NCBI GenBank assembly: GCA_946479055.1
Contig: CAMLEX010000405.1
Location: 1-5,184 of the forward strand
Origin: an uncultured Bacteroidota bacterium
Lineage (GTDB): Bacteria; Bacteroidota; Bacteroidia; Chitinophagales; Chitinophagaceae
Direction: 5' to 3'
DNA: 5,184 bases
Within the stretch, counting starts at the first letter, position 1. Each line of letters begins with the position of its first letter. The translations under genes and the position numbers were made by a program. Below are positions 1-5,184 of the stretch, one piece after another. A model generated the notes under the pieces. It did not search any database. It saw only the letters and a list, made by a program, of their open reading frames with translations, and had not been told where the DNA came from.

Positions 1-73
1 AAATCTCCGTCAAAAAGCCCTTTACATATAGGCTCGGAATAAAATATTACTTTTACATCGTTAAAACAGGTAC

Positions 74-2008
74 ATGGAGATAATACCCGGACCATTATTA
101 AAAACGATCGATTCACCCGTTGATCTCAAAAAACTTCCCCGAGAGAAATTGCATCAGTTATGTGATGAATTGCGTCAATATATCATTGACGTTGTGAGTG
201 TTCATGGGGGGCATTTTGGCGCCAGCCTGGGCGTAGTAGAACTGACTACCGCTCTGCATTACGTTTACAACACGCCTTATGATCAGTTGGTTTGGGATGT
301 AGGTCACCAGGCCTATGGCCATAAAATATTAACCGGTCGTCGTGATAATTTTGTTAGCAACAGGAAATATAACGGCCTTAGTGGCTTTCCTAAACGCAGT
401 GAAAGCGAATATGATACTTTTGGCGTTGGTCATTCCTCCACTTCTATTTCTGCAGCATTAGGTATGGCTATGGCAGCCAAATACAAAGGCGAGATAGAAA
501 GAAAATGTGTTGCCATTATTGGTGATGGTGCCATGACAGCAGGACTTGCTTTTGAAGGAATGAATCATGCGGGTGTAGCGGATACAGATGTGCTGATCAT
601 TCTGAATGATAACAACATGGGTATTGATCCTAATGTCGGTGCACTGAAAGAATATCTTACTGATATTACTACTTCACCTACCTACAATAAAGTAAAAGAT
701 GATGTATGGAAGTTGCTGGGGAAATTACCGGTAGGTAAAAATTTCAGTCGTGCAATGGGCCATAAGCTGGCAGAAGGGATGAAAGGAATGGTAAGCAGCA
801 GCGCCAATTTGTTTGAAGCATTAAAACTCCGTTATTTCGGACCTATTGATGGGCACAATGTTGCCAAACTGGTTGATACATTGACAGATCTTCGTGAAAT
901 TCCCGGGCCTAAAATATTGCACATTGTTACTGTAAAAGGAAAAGGATATGCGCTGGCTGAAAAGGACCAAACCAAGTGGCATGCACCGGGTCTTTTCGAT
1001 AAAATAACGGGAGAAATACAAAAAAAGAAATTTGAACTGCCACAGCCGCCAAAATACCAGGATGTTTTTGGATATACGATTATAGAATTGGCGGAGAAGA
1101 ATGAAAAAATATTCGGGATAACGCCGGCTATGCCTTCGGGCTCCTCTTTGAAATACATGATGGAGAAAATGCCGGACCGGGCTTTTGATGTGGGCATTGC
1201 TGAGCAGCATGCCGTTACAGTAAGTGCTGGTATGGCTACGCAGGGCCTGAAGGTGTTTTGCAATATTTATTCTTCTTTCATGCAAAGAGCTTATGACCAG
1301 GTAGTGCATGATGTTGCTATCCAAAAATTACCGGTTATATTTTGTTTGGATCGTGCAGGCCTGGTTGGTGATGATGGACCAACCCACCACGGCGCTTACG
1401 ATATTGCGTATATGCGCTGCATTCCCAACATGATCATAAGTGCGCCGATGAATGAAAGTGAATTGCGGAACCTGATGTATACGGCGCAACTGGAATCCAC
1501 TACACTTCCATTTGTTATTCGCTATCCGAGAGGCGAAGGTGTTATTCCGGAATGGAAAACGGAGATGAAAGAAATTGAGATCGGAAAAGGAAGAAAATTG
1601 AAAGATGGAAAAGACATTGCGATCCTTTCTTTAGGTCATCCGGGAAATTTTGCTGCCGCTGCCATTCGGGAATTAAAGAATGATGGTCTTAACCCGGCGC
1701 ATTTTGATATGCGTTTTGCCAAACCGCTGGATGAAGAGCTATTACATGAAGCGTTGAGCAACTATGATAAAATTGCTACGGTAGAAGATGGCTGTATTGA
1801 AGGTGGTTTTGGTAGTGCTGTTCTGGAATTTATGTCGCAACATGGTTATAAAAATGATATCCGGATATTAGGTATACCTGACAAGATTGTTGAACATGGC
1901 ACGCCTAAAGAATTGCAGCATGAATGCGGATTTGATGCGCCGTCTATTGCTGAAGCAGTAAGGGATATGATGAAAGATAAAGTAACTGTTAACACTCTTT
2001 TTCAATAA
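74..2008 (+). CDS. dxs: 1-deoxy-D-xylulose-5-phosphate synthase
   Basis: Thiamine diphosphate enzyme of the cytosol that condenses pyruvate with glyceraldehyde 3-phosphate to DXP, the entry step of the MEP route to isoprenoids; DXP also feeds thiamine and pyridoxal synthesis in many bacteria. At 644 aa it is full length for the family. Visible landmarks in order: GGHFGASLG (residues 45-53, active-site His47), VGHQAYGHK (76-84), the ThDP/Mg motif from GDGAMTAG (150-157) to NDNNMGI (178-184), FGPIDGH (255-261), the catalytic glutamate in GIAEQHA (Glu377), DRAGLVGDDGPTHHG (426-440) and RYPRGEG (483-489), then the C-terminal transketolase domain with EDGCIEGGFG (571-580). The ATG at 74 fits the usual Bacteroidota N-terminus (MEIxPGxLL); no clear Shine-Dalgarno precedes it, as is normal in this phylum. 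A hairpin terminator follows the stop, so it is probably the last or only gene of its transcript. No broken motif seen. Confidence 0.98.
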   Translation: MEIIPGPLLKTIDSPVDLKKLPREKLHQLCDELRQYIIDVVSVHGGHFGASLGVVELTTALHYVYNTPYDQLVWDVGHQAYGHKILTGRRDNFVSNRKYNGLSGFPKRSESEYDTFGVGHSSTSISAALGMAMAAKYKGEIERKCVAIIGDGAMTAGLAFEGMNHAGVADTDVLIILNDNNMGIDPNVGALKEYLTDITTSPTYNKVKDDVWKLLGKLPVGKNFSRAMGHKLAEGMKGMVSSSANLFEALKLRYFGPIDGHNVAKLVDTLTDLREIPGPKILHIVTVKGKGYALAEKDQTKWHAPGLFDKITGEIQKKKFELPQPPKYQDVFGYTIIELAEKNEKIFGITPAMPSGSSLKYMMEKMPDRAFDVGIAEQHAVTVSAGMATQGLKVFCNIYSSFMQRAYDQVVHDVAIQKLPVIFCLDRAGLVGDDGPTHHGAYDIAYMRCIPNMIISAPMNESELRNLMYTAQLESTTLPFVIRYPRGEGVIPEWKTEMKEIEIGKGRKLKDGKDIAILSLGHPGNFAAAAIRELKNDGLNPAHFDMRFAKPLDEELLHEALSNYDKIATVEDGCIEGGFGSAVLEFMSQHGYKNDIRILGIPDKIVEHGTPKELQHECGFDAPSIAEAVRDMMKDKVTVNTLFQ

Positions 2009-2028
2009 CTATATTAGAATTTACTTTC

Positions 2029-2062
2029 TACAGCCAGCCTGATTAGGTTGGCTGTACTTTTT
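2029..2062 (+). terminator. Intrinsic terminator after dxs
   Basis: Twelve-base arms at 2029-2040 and 2045-2056 pair throughout, with a single G-U wobble, around a GATT tetraloop. The arms are GC-rich in the middle (CAGCC / GGCTG). One base later comes a run of five T (2058-2062). It lies 20 nt after the dxs stop codon, the expected place for the end of the dxs transcript, and it separates dxs from the next gene. Confidence 0.88.
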
Positions 2063-2185
2063 ACATTCAGCTTCTCCGGTAAATTTTTTCTATGGATTTG
2101 CTTGCAGATTCTAAGTAAAGCAACACCTGTTTGCTTTGCCGTTAAAATTAAAAAAAGTTTAACGCACCGGTCCAAAATTTACTAT

Positions 2186-2224
2186 ATGGATTTTCGTTGG
2201 TTAAGCATCCTTGTCATAGCTTAA
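2186..2224 (+). other. Possible 12-codon upstream ORF before the transpeptidase gene
   Basis: ATG at 2186 opens a mini-ORF that reads MDFRWLSILVIA and stops with TAA at 2222-2224, 9 nt before the ATG of the transpeptidase gene and in the same frame. It spans nearly all of the inverted repeat at 2198-2227, so ribosomes translating it would melt that hairpin. It could be a leader peptide, an old N-terminus cut off by the TAA, or chance; ORFs of this length are common by chance and no ribosome binding site is visible. Confidence 0.2.
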
Positions 2225-2227
2225 CCA
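2198..2227 (+). promoter_or_regulatory. Inverted repeat directly upstream of the transpeptidase start
   Basis: Perfect 9-bp arms TGGTTAAGC (2198-2206) and GCTTAACCA (2219-2227) flank a 12-nt spacer and end 6 nt before the ATG at 2234. As DNA it could be an operator for a dimeric repressor. As RNA it would form a hairpin covering the ribosome landing zone. It has no T run, so it does not look like a terminator. The symmetry is seen directly; the role is inferred. Confidence 0.4.
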
Positions 2228-2233
2228 TTTTGT

Positions 2234-2875
2234 ATGTTCAATCCCAGAATTTTACTGCTGCTCTTTTTTCTCTTGTTATCACTTACGTGGTTGTTTTCCT
2301 CCGGCTTATGGAAAAGAACAAAAGCCGGCTGGGCAGCGGATAAGCCCATACATCACAAACTGGCTGAACCATCGTTAAAAAAATTGCAGCTAAAAGCTGC
2401 TGACGCCAAATTATTTGCAAATCAAAAAGGATATAACGATGCTATTTGTTTCCTGGTAGATATGAGTTTGTCCTCCGGTCAGAACCGTTTCTTTGTTTAC
2501 GATCTGAAAAAAGATACACTTACAAATGCAGGGCTTGTTACACATGGGCGTTGTAATCAATACTGGCTTGAAGGAAGAAAATATGGCAATACGATTGGCT
2601 GTGGTTGTACCTCTTTGGGAAAATATAAAGTAGGTCACTCCTACAACGGAAGATTTGGTCTTGCTTACAAACTATATGGTTTAGACAAAACCAATGATAA
2701 AGCATTTGACCGTTTCGTTGTGCTTCACTCACATGAGTGCGTACCGGAAACGGAGGTGAAAGATGATATTTGCCAGAGTGATGGGTGTCCTACTATATCA
2801 CCCGGATTTCTACAATGGATCAAACCAGTTATTAATGCATCAAAAAAGCCGGTATTGCTTTGGGTATATGAGTAA
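2234..2875 (+). CDS. Murein L,D-transpeptidase catalytic domain (YkuD_2-type) protein, membrane-anchored
   Basis: A 213-aa exported protein of the YkuD_2 branch of L,D-transpeptidases, which in general use a catalytic cysteine to form or edit 3-3 cross-links or anchor proteins on peptidoglycan; the substrate of this one is unknown. Residues 5-24 form a hydrophobic segment after MFNPR, which suggests a signal anchor or signal peptide; there is no lipobox. The domain runs from about 68 to 213: FLVDMSLSSGQNRFFVYDL (73-91), THGR (103-106), GCGCTSLGKYKVG (122-134), GRFGLAYKLYGLD (139-151), VLHSH (163-167) and SDGCPTIS (182-189), with Cys185 the likely nucleophile and His165 or His167 its partner. 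Seven cysteines in all (72, 107, 123, 125, 169, 180, 185) are many for an envelope enzyme. The ATG at 2234 is chosen because the in-frame codon at 2222-2224 is TAA. The gene stands alone between the dxs terminator and a convergent gene. The family call is firm; the exact reaction is not shown. Confidence 0.9.
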   Translation: MFNPRILLLLFFLLLSLTWLFSSGLWKRTKAGWAADKPIHHKLAEPSLKKLQLKAADAKLFANQKGYNDAICFLVDMSLSSGQNRFFVYDLKKDTLTNAGLVTHGRCNQYWLEGRKYGNTIGCGCTSLGKYKVGHSYNGRFGLAYKLYGLDKTNDKAFDRFVVLHSHECVPETEVKDDICQSDGCPTISPGFLQWIKPVINASKKPVLLWVYE

Positions 2876-2910
2876 ATCCCCAAACCTCTGAAGGGACTTA
2901 AAGGGCTTGA
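2876..2910. repeat. Possible degenerate copy of a Bacteroidota intergenic repeat
   Basis: Immediately after the transpeptidase stop comes a stretch with ATCCCC, CTCTGAAGGGACTT and AAAGGGCTT, that is, two successive AAGGG(n)CTT units. From memory this resembles the CCCC/AAAGGGGACTT-type short interspersed repeats of Chitinophagaceae and relatives, in decayed form. The internal duplication is seen; membership of a dispersed family cannot be tested in this window. Confidence 0.25.
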
Positions 2911-2914
2911 AAAC

Positions 2915-2966
2915 AAAAAGTGCATAAAAGAAATCAAATTTCCTTTATGCACTGTATTAATTTTTT
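2915..2966. terminator. Bidirectional terminator between the convergent genes
   Basis: Long hairpin at 2919-2953: 10-bp perfect outer arms AGTGCATAAA / TTTATGCACT, one A-C mismatch, then GAAAT / ATTTC around a 3-nt loop. On the - strand the stem runs straight into TTTTTG, a good terminator for scpA-osmC, whose last stop lies 24 nt before it. On the + strand a run of six T (2961-2966) follows after a 7-nt gap, so it may also stop the transpeptidase transcript, less cleanly. The symmetry makes both strands read almost the same short peptide here, which produces spurious small ORFs. Confidence 0.85.
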
Positions 2967-2976
2967 ACGCTTTATT

Positions 2977-3390
2977 TTACGCCAGGCTTGCTTCCATCGT
3001 AATATTTGTATTCAGCAATTTGCTGATCGGGCAATTAGCTTTAGCCTCAGCCGCACATTCCGCAAACTTAGCTGCATCAATGCCTGGTACAGTAGCTGTT
3101 ACTTCAAGATGACTTTCTGTAATACCAGCGGCCGGATCCAGCGTGATTGTACATTTTGTATCAATATTGTCTGCTGTAAAACCAGCAGCATTCAATACGA
3201 AACTTAGTTTCATGGTAAAACAGCCGGCATGGGCTGCAGCAACCAATTCCTCAGGATTTGTACCAATGCCTTCTTCAAAGCGGCTTTTGTAGGAGTATTG
3301 CGTATTACTTAAAACACCGGATTGAGTAGTATTCGTTCCTGTTCCTTCTTTTCCGGAGCCTTTCCAATTAGCTGTAGCAAATCTTTTCAT
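2977..3390 (-). CDS. osmC: OsmC family peroxiredoxin
   Basis: Cytosolic thiol peroxidase of the OsmC/Ohr family, which reduces organic hydroperoxides and peroxide with a cysteine pair. At 137 aa it is close to the 143 aa of E. coli OsmC and follows it closely: TANWKGSGKEGTG (6-18), SGVLSNTQYSYKSRFE (24-39) with the active-site arginine Arg38, GTNPEELVAAAHAGCFTM (43-60) with Glu48 and peroxidatic Cys57, VPGID (101-105) and NCPISKLL (119-126) with resolving Cys120. The TNPEELxxAAHAxCF form points to OsmC proper rather than Ohr. It begins with ATG only 20 nt after the scpA stop on the same strand, so it is probably co-transcribed with scpA; that AT-rich gap might also hold a weak promoter of its own, but none is clear. 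A strong hairpin terminator follows. Three further cysteines (80, 112 and the pair partners aside) are not part of the active site. Confidence 0.95.
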   Translation of the reverse strand: MKRFATANWKGSGKEGTGTNTTQSGVLSNTQYSYKSRFEEGIGTNPEELVAAAHAGCFTMKLSFVLNAAGFTADNIDTKCTITLDPAAGITESHLEVTATVPGIDAAKFAECAAEAKANCPISKLLNTNITMEASLA

Positions 3391-3410
3391 AATAATAATT
3401 GTTTTTAAAT

Positions 3411-4205
3411 TTATTGTGGTTGGTTTTCTTCTTCCAGTTCAGCCAAACGGTTTTCCGGCTCATTGTATTCAATAATGAAATTATTCTTGCCTTCGCCGAT
3501 GATGATCTTTAAAAATTTCCCCTGCACCAATTCAAGCAGGGAAAGGAAAAGAAATATAGCATGAACCCTGTTTTCAGCTTTTTCAAATATTCTCTCGAAT
3601 GCCAGTGTTTTTTCTTTTTGAGAAAGTGACAACATATCCTCCCGGCTTGTTTCCATTGTATACCGGTATTGCACTACTGTGTGAACTGGTTTATTGATCC
3701 TGTCAGAATATTTCTGCATGGCTTTCTCAAACGCCTTCATCAGTTTGAATACAGTAATATTCTGAATCTCTGTTCCTTCTCCGGCTTCTTCACCAATAGT
3801 AGATAATTCTTTCTGAATATTTCCACGCTTCACCATCAGCATCCGTATGGCTTCCATCTCCGCCATTTGCGCTGATGCTTCCTTGAATTTTTTATACTCC
3901 AGTATTTTGTTCACCAATTCTTCGCGGGGATCAATTTCATTGCCCTGTGCATCCAGTTCTTTGCGGGGCAACAACATTTTGGCTTTGATCCGCATCAACG
4001 TAGATATGAACAAAATGAATTCACTTGATAGTTCAATATTCACAGCTTCCTGCTGGTGGATGAAATCCAAAAAATCATTTGTGATTTTTGTAATGGGGAT
4101 ATTATAGATATCCAGTTCATCTCTTTCAATAAAGAATAAAAGCAGGTCAAACGGGCCTTCAAACTGCGCAAGTTTGATCTGGTAGGAAATGTTATTCACA
4201 ATCAA
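3411..4205 (-). CDS. scpA: Segregation and condensation protein A (kleisin ScpA)
   Basis: Kleisin subunit of the bacterial SMC-ScpA-ScpB condensin, which organises and separates chromosomes. The 264-aa product shows the N-terminal signature FEGPFDLLLFFIERDELD (15-32) followed by IYNIPITKI, then RIKAKMLLPRKEL (72-84), a charged helical middle (about 94-140) and the C-terminal winged-helix block LFLSLLELVQGKFLKI (218-233) that binds the SMC head. No scpB or smc lies in the window; in this phylum they are often elsewhere. The start is unusual: an in-frame TAG at 4206-4208 closes the frame, and there is no ATG before residue 71, inside the conserved domain. Candidates are TTG at 4205 (given here, outer limit) or GTG at 4199, which would give a 262-aa protein starting MNNISYQIKL; I slightly favour GTG. 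No Shine-Dalgarno is seen before either. A terminator stands only 14 nt upstream of the TTG. osmC follows 20 nt after the stop. Confidence 0.96.
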   Translation of the reverse strand: MIVNNISYQIKLAQFEGPFDLLLFFIERDELDIYNIPITKITNDFLDFIHQQEAVNIELSSEFILFISTLMRIKAKMLLPRKELDAQGNEIDPREELVNKILEYKKFKEASAQMAEMEAIRMLMVKRGNIQKELSTIGEEAGEGTEIQNITVFKLMKAFEKAMQKYSDRINKPVHTVVQYRYTMETSREDMLSLSQKEKTLAFERIFEKAENRVHAIFLFLSLLELVQGKFLKIIIGEGKNNFIIEYNEPENRLAELEEENQPQ

Positions 4206-4219
4206 CTATAGTTATAGAT

Positions 4220-4250
4220 AAAAAAGAGTCCTGTAGTAAAACAAGACTCT
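4220..4250 (-). terminator. Intrinsic terminator after mscL, just before scpA
   Basis: Read on the - strand, arms AGAGTCTTGT (4250-4241) and ACAGGACTCT (4234-4225) pair over 10 bp with one U-G wobble around a 6-nt loop, and lead straight into a run of T (4225-4220). This is a convincing terminator for mscL, about 80 nt after its stop codon. It ends only 14 nt before the first possible scpA start, leaving little room for a separate scpA promoter. Confidence 0.85.
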
Positions 4251-4330
4251 ACAAAAATAAGGGAAATATGTCTTAGCGTTGCCCTATATGTAAGGCTTTT
4301 CGGACAATGCGGGACTCTGTTTTCCTGAAA

Positions 4331-4699
4331 TTATTTTTTAAGTGCATCCCGTATTTCACGCAACAAAATGACTTCTTCAGATGGTGGCGCGGGGGCTGCC
4401 GCTTCTTTTTTTACAACTTTATTCATAGCCTTAATAATTAAAAACAATACAAAGGCGATTACAATAAAAGAGAGAATGGCAGCAATAAATTTACCCAGCA
4501 AAATTCCACCAGGAGACCAGGTTTCTATGTTAGAAGCGCCAGCAGCCTCCAAAGCGGGTTTTAATAATAGCGGTGTAATGATGTCTTCAACAAGAGAGTT
4601 TATAATTTTACCAAATGCACCGCCGATGATTACGGCAACAGCCAGTTCTACAACATTGCCTTTCGTGGCAAAATCTTTGAATTCCTTTAGCATTCCCAT
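4331..4699 (-). CDS. mscL: Large-conductance mechanosensitive channel MscL
   Basis: Inner-membrane homopentameric channel that opens under membrane tension and releases solutes during hypo-osmotic shock. The 122-aa product is slightly shorter than E. coli MscL (136 aa), mainly through a short periplasmic loop. Order: amphipathic N-terminal helix MLKEFKDFATKGN (3-15); TM1, which lines the pore, with VVELAVAVIIGGAFGKII (16-33) and NSLVEDIITPLL (34-45); loop about 46-66; TM2 GKFIAAILSFIVIAFVLFLI (69-88) running into IKAMNKVVKK; an Ala/Pro linker (100-106); and the C-terminal bundle helix SEEVILLREIRDALKK (107-122). The ATG at 4699 starts MGMLKEF; a second ATG two codons later (4693) is also possible. 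An AT-rich 87-nt gap separates it from the ppk2 remnant upstream, and a terminator follows, so it is probably a single-gene unit or the end of a ppk2-mscL transcript. Confidence 0.97.
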   Translation of the reverse strand: MGMLKEFKDFATKGNVVELAVAVIIGGAFGKIINSLVEDIITPLLLKPALEAAGASNIETWSPGGILLGKFIAAILSFIVIAFVLFLIIKAMNKVVKKEAAAPAPPSEEVILLREIRDALKK

Positions 4700-4786
4700 A
4701 ATTATATATTTTAGGTGAGTTAATAAAAGTTACGTGAAGTTCTGCGAATAAGGCTGTTTAAAAAACTTATTAAGAACGTATGTTCA

Positions 4787-5184
4787 TTATTTTTTTAATC
4801 CCGGGTATTGCATGTTCAGCCCCTTTAACAAGTCACGCAAAGCTTTAGCTATCATATATTCTTTATACCAGTTCTGATCGGAAGGTACAATCGTCCAGGG
4901 CGGGTTATTGCAGTTATCAAAACAATCCTCATACATCTGCATATAAACGTCCCATAGTTTTGCTTCTTCAAAATCCTTTTCATTATACTTCCACATCTTG
5001 GTTGGATCTTTAAGTCTTTCACTTAGCCTCTCATGTTGTTCTTCGGCTGATAGATGCAAATAAAATTTCAGGATATGTGTTGAGTTATGCTCCTGTAACA
5101 ACGCTTCAAAATCATTAATAGCCTTCATCCTCTTTTGAGCTGTTTAATAATCACACCATTTATGTACCCTGGTTACTAATATAT
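4787..5184 (-). pseudogene. Polyphosphate kinase 2 (PPK2) family protein, C-terminal part, interrupted by an in-frame stop
   Basis: PPK2 enzymes transfer phosphate between polyphosphate and nucleotides (AMP, ADP or GDP depending on class). The intact part, from ATG at 5128 to the TAA at 4787-4789 (113 aa), holds the C-terminal third of the fold: INDFEALL, ILKFYLHLSAEEQHERLSER (lid region), DPTKMWKYNEKDFEEAKLWD, YEDCF, PPWTIVPSDQNWY and a last helix ending GLNMQYPGLKK. This ORF lacks the Walker A and B regions, so it cannot be a whole enzyme. Reading back past the ATG in the same frame gives TAQKR, then TAA at 5144-5146, then ILVTRVHKWCDY to the window edge. That upstream stretch matches the family's (ED)VLxTRVHxW segment, so the frame is continuous except for the stop. 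Gene decay, a sequencing error and a split gene are all possible; the upstream part lies outside the window. The ATG at 5128 is an internal methionine rather than a true start. PPK2 class cannot be fixed from this part. Confidence 0.85.

Noticed and set aside
1..95. A - strand frame open from an ATG at 95 to the left edge (about 31 codons), and a + strand frame open from 3 to 81, either of which might be part of a neighbouring gene.
   Set aside because: Both are short enough to occur by chance in AT-rich DNA, both overlap the dxs start, and neither translation resembles a family I know.
821..1324. Two long - strand ORFs inside dxs (167 and 143 codons).
   Set aside because: They lie wholly inside a well-supported dxs reading frame and their translations show no domain pattern; they are antisense shadows.
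2115..2139. Hairpin with AAAGCAA / TTGCTTT arms and a 7-nt loop in the dxs-transpeptidase gap.
   Set aside because: The stem is short and weak, has no T run on either side and no clear link to a start; not enough to call a regulatory site.
2920..3207. A 95-codon + strand ORF, and a - strand ORF at 2725-2952, starting with nearly the same peptide.
   Set aside because: The shared start comes from the symmetric hairpin at 2919-2953. The rest is antisense to osmC or to the transpeptidase gene.
4368..4718. A 116-codon + strand ORF opposite mscL and an 86-codon ORF opposite scpA (3847-4107).
   Set aside because: Both are antisense to clearly conserved genes and show no recognisable protein features of their own.
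4720..4773. Inverted repeat TTAATAA / TTATTAA between mscL and the ppk2 remnant, considered as a ppk2 terminator or mscL leader structure.
   Set aside because: The arms are all A/T with a bulge and a loop of over 30 nt, so the stem would be weak; AT-only symmetry of this size is expected by chance.
5144..5146. Reassigned stop codon or stop read-through as an explanation for the TAA in ppk2.
   Set aside because: dxs, the transpeptidase gene, osmC, scpA and the ppk2 remnant itself all end in TAA at the expected protein ends, so TAA works as a stop in this genome.

Overview
The window looks like an ordinary chromosomal segment of a member of the Bacteroidota, probably near the Chitinophagaceae. 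That placement rests on the style of the proteins (a Dxs beginning MEIIPGPLL, a ScpA with the FEGPFDLLLFFIERDELD block, a YkuD_2-type L,D-transpeptidase), on AT-leaning composition, and on the absence of clear Shine-Dalgarno sequences before most starts. The family name is an inference, not proven here.

Layout. On the + strand lie dxs (74-2008, first enzyme of the MEP isoprenoid pathway), a hairpin terminator (2029-2062), and a membrane-anchored L,D-transpeptidase-like protein (2234-2875) whose start codon is preceded by a 9-bp inverted repeat and an in-frame 12-codon mini-ORF. The + strand block meets a - strand block at a bidirectional terminator (2915-2966). Reading leftwards, the - strand carries the end of a PPK2 polyphosphate kinase gene (4787 to the right edge, broken by an in-frame TAA at 5144-5146), mscL (4331-4699), a strong terminator (4220-4250), scpA (3411-4205, with no ATG start available) and osmC (2977-3390, only 20 nt after scpA).

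How the genes relate. This is mostly housekeeping and stress biology, not a single system: isoprenoid precursor synthesis, cell-wall cross-link remodelling, peroxide defence, chromosome condensation, osmotic safety valve and polyphosphate-nucleotide metabolism. The only convincing co-transcribed pair is scpA-osmC. dxs and the transpeptidase gene are separated by a terminator, and so are mscL and scpA.

I found no mobile element, CRISPR array, tRNA, rRNA or defence cassette, and no evidence of an undescribed multi-gene system. The observations most worth checking are the nonsense codon in an otherwise well-preserved PPK2 reading frame, the terminator only about 15-21 nt before the non-ATG scpA start, and the hairpin plus mini-ORF that abut the transpeptidase start. 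No intergenic stretch exceeds 300 bases; the longest, 2009-2233, holds the dxs terminator, a weak hairpin near 2115-2139 and the inverted repeat.
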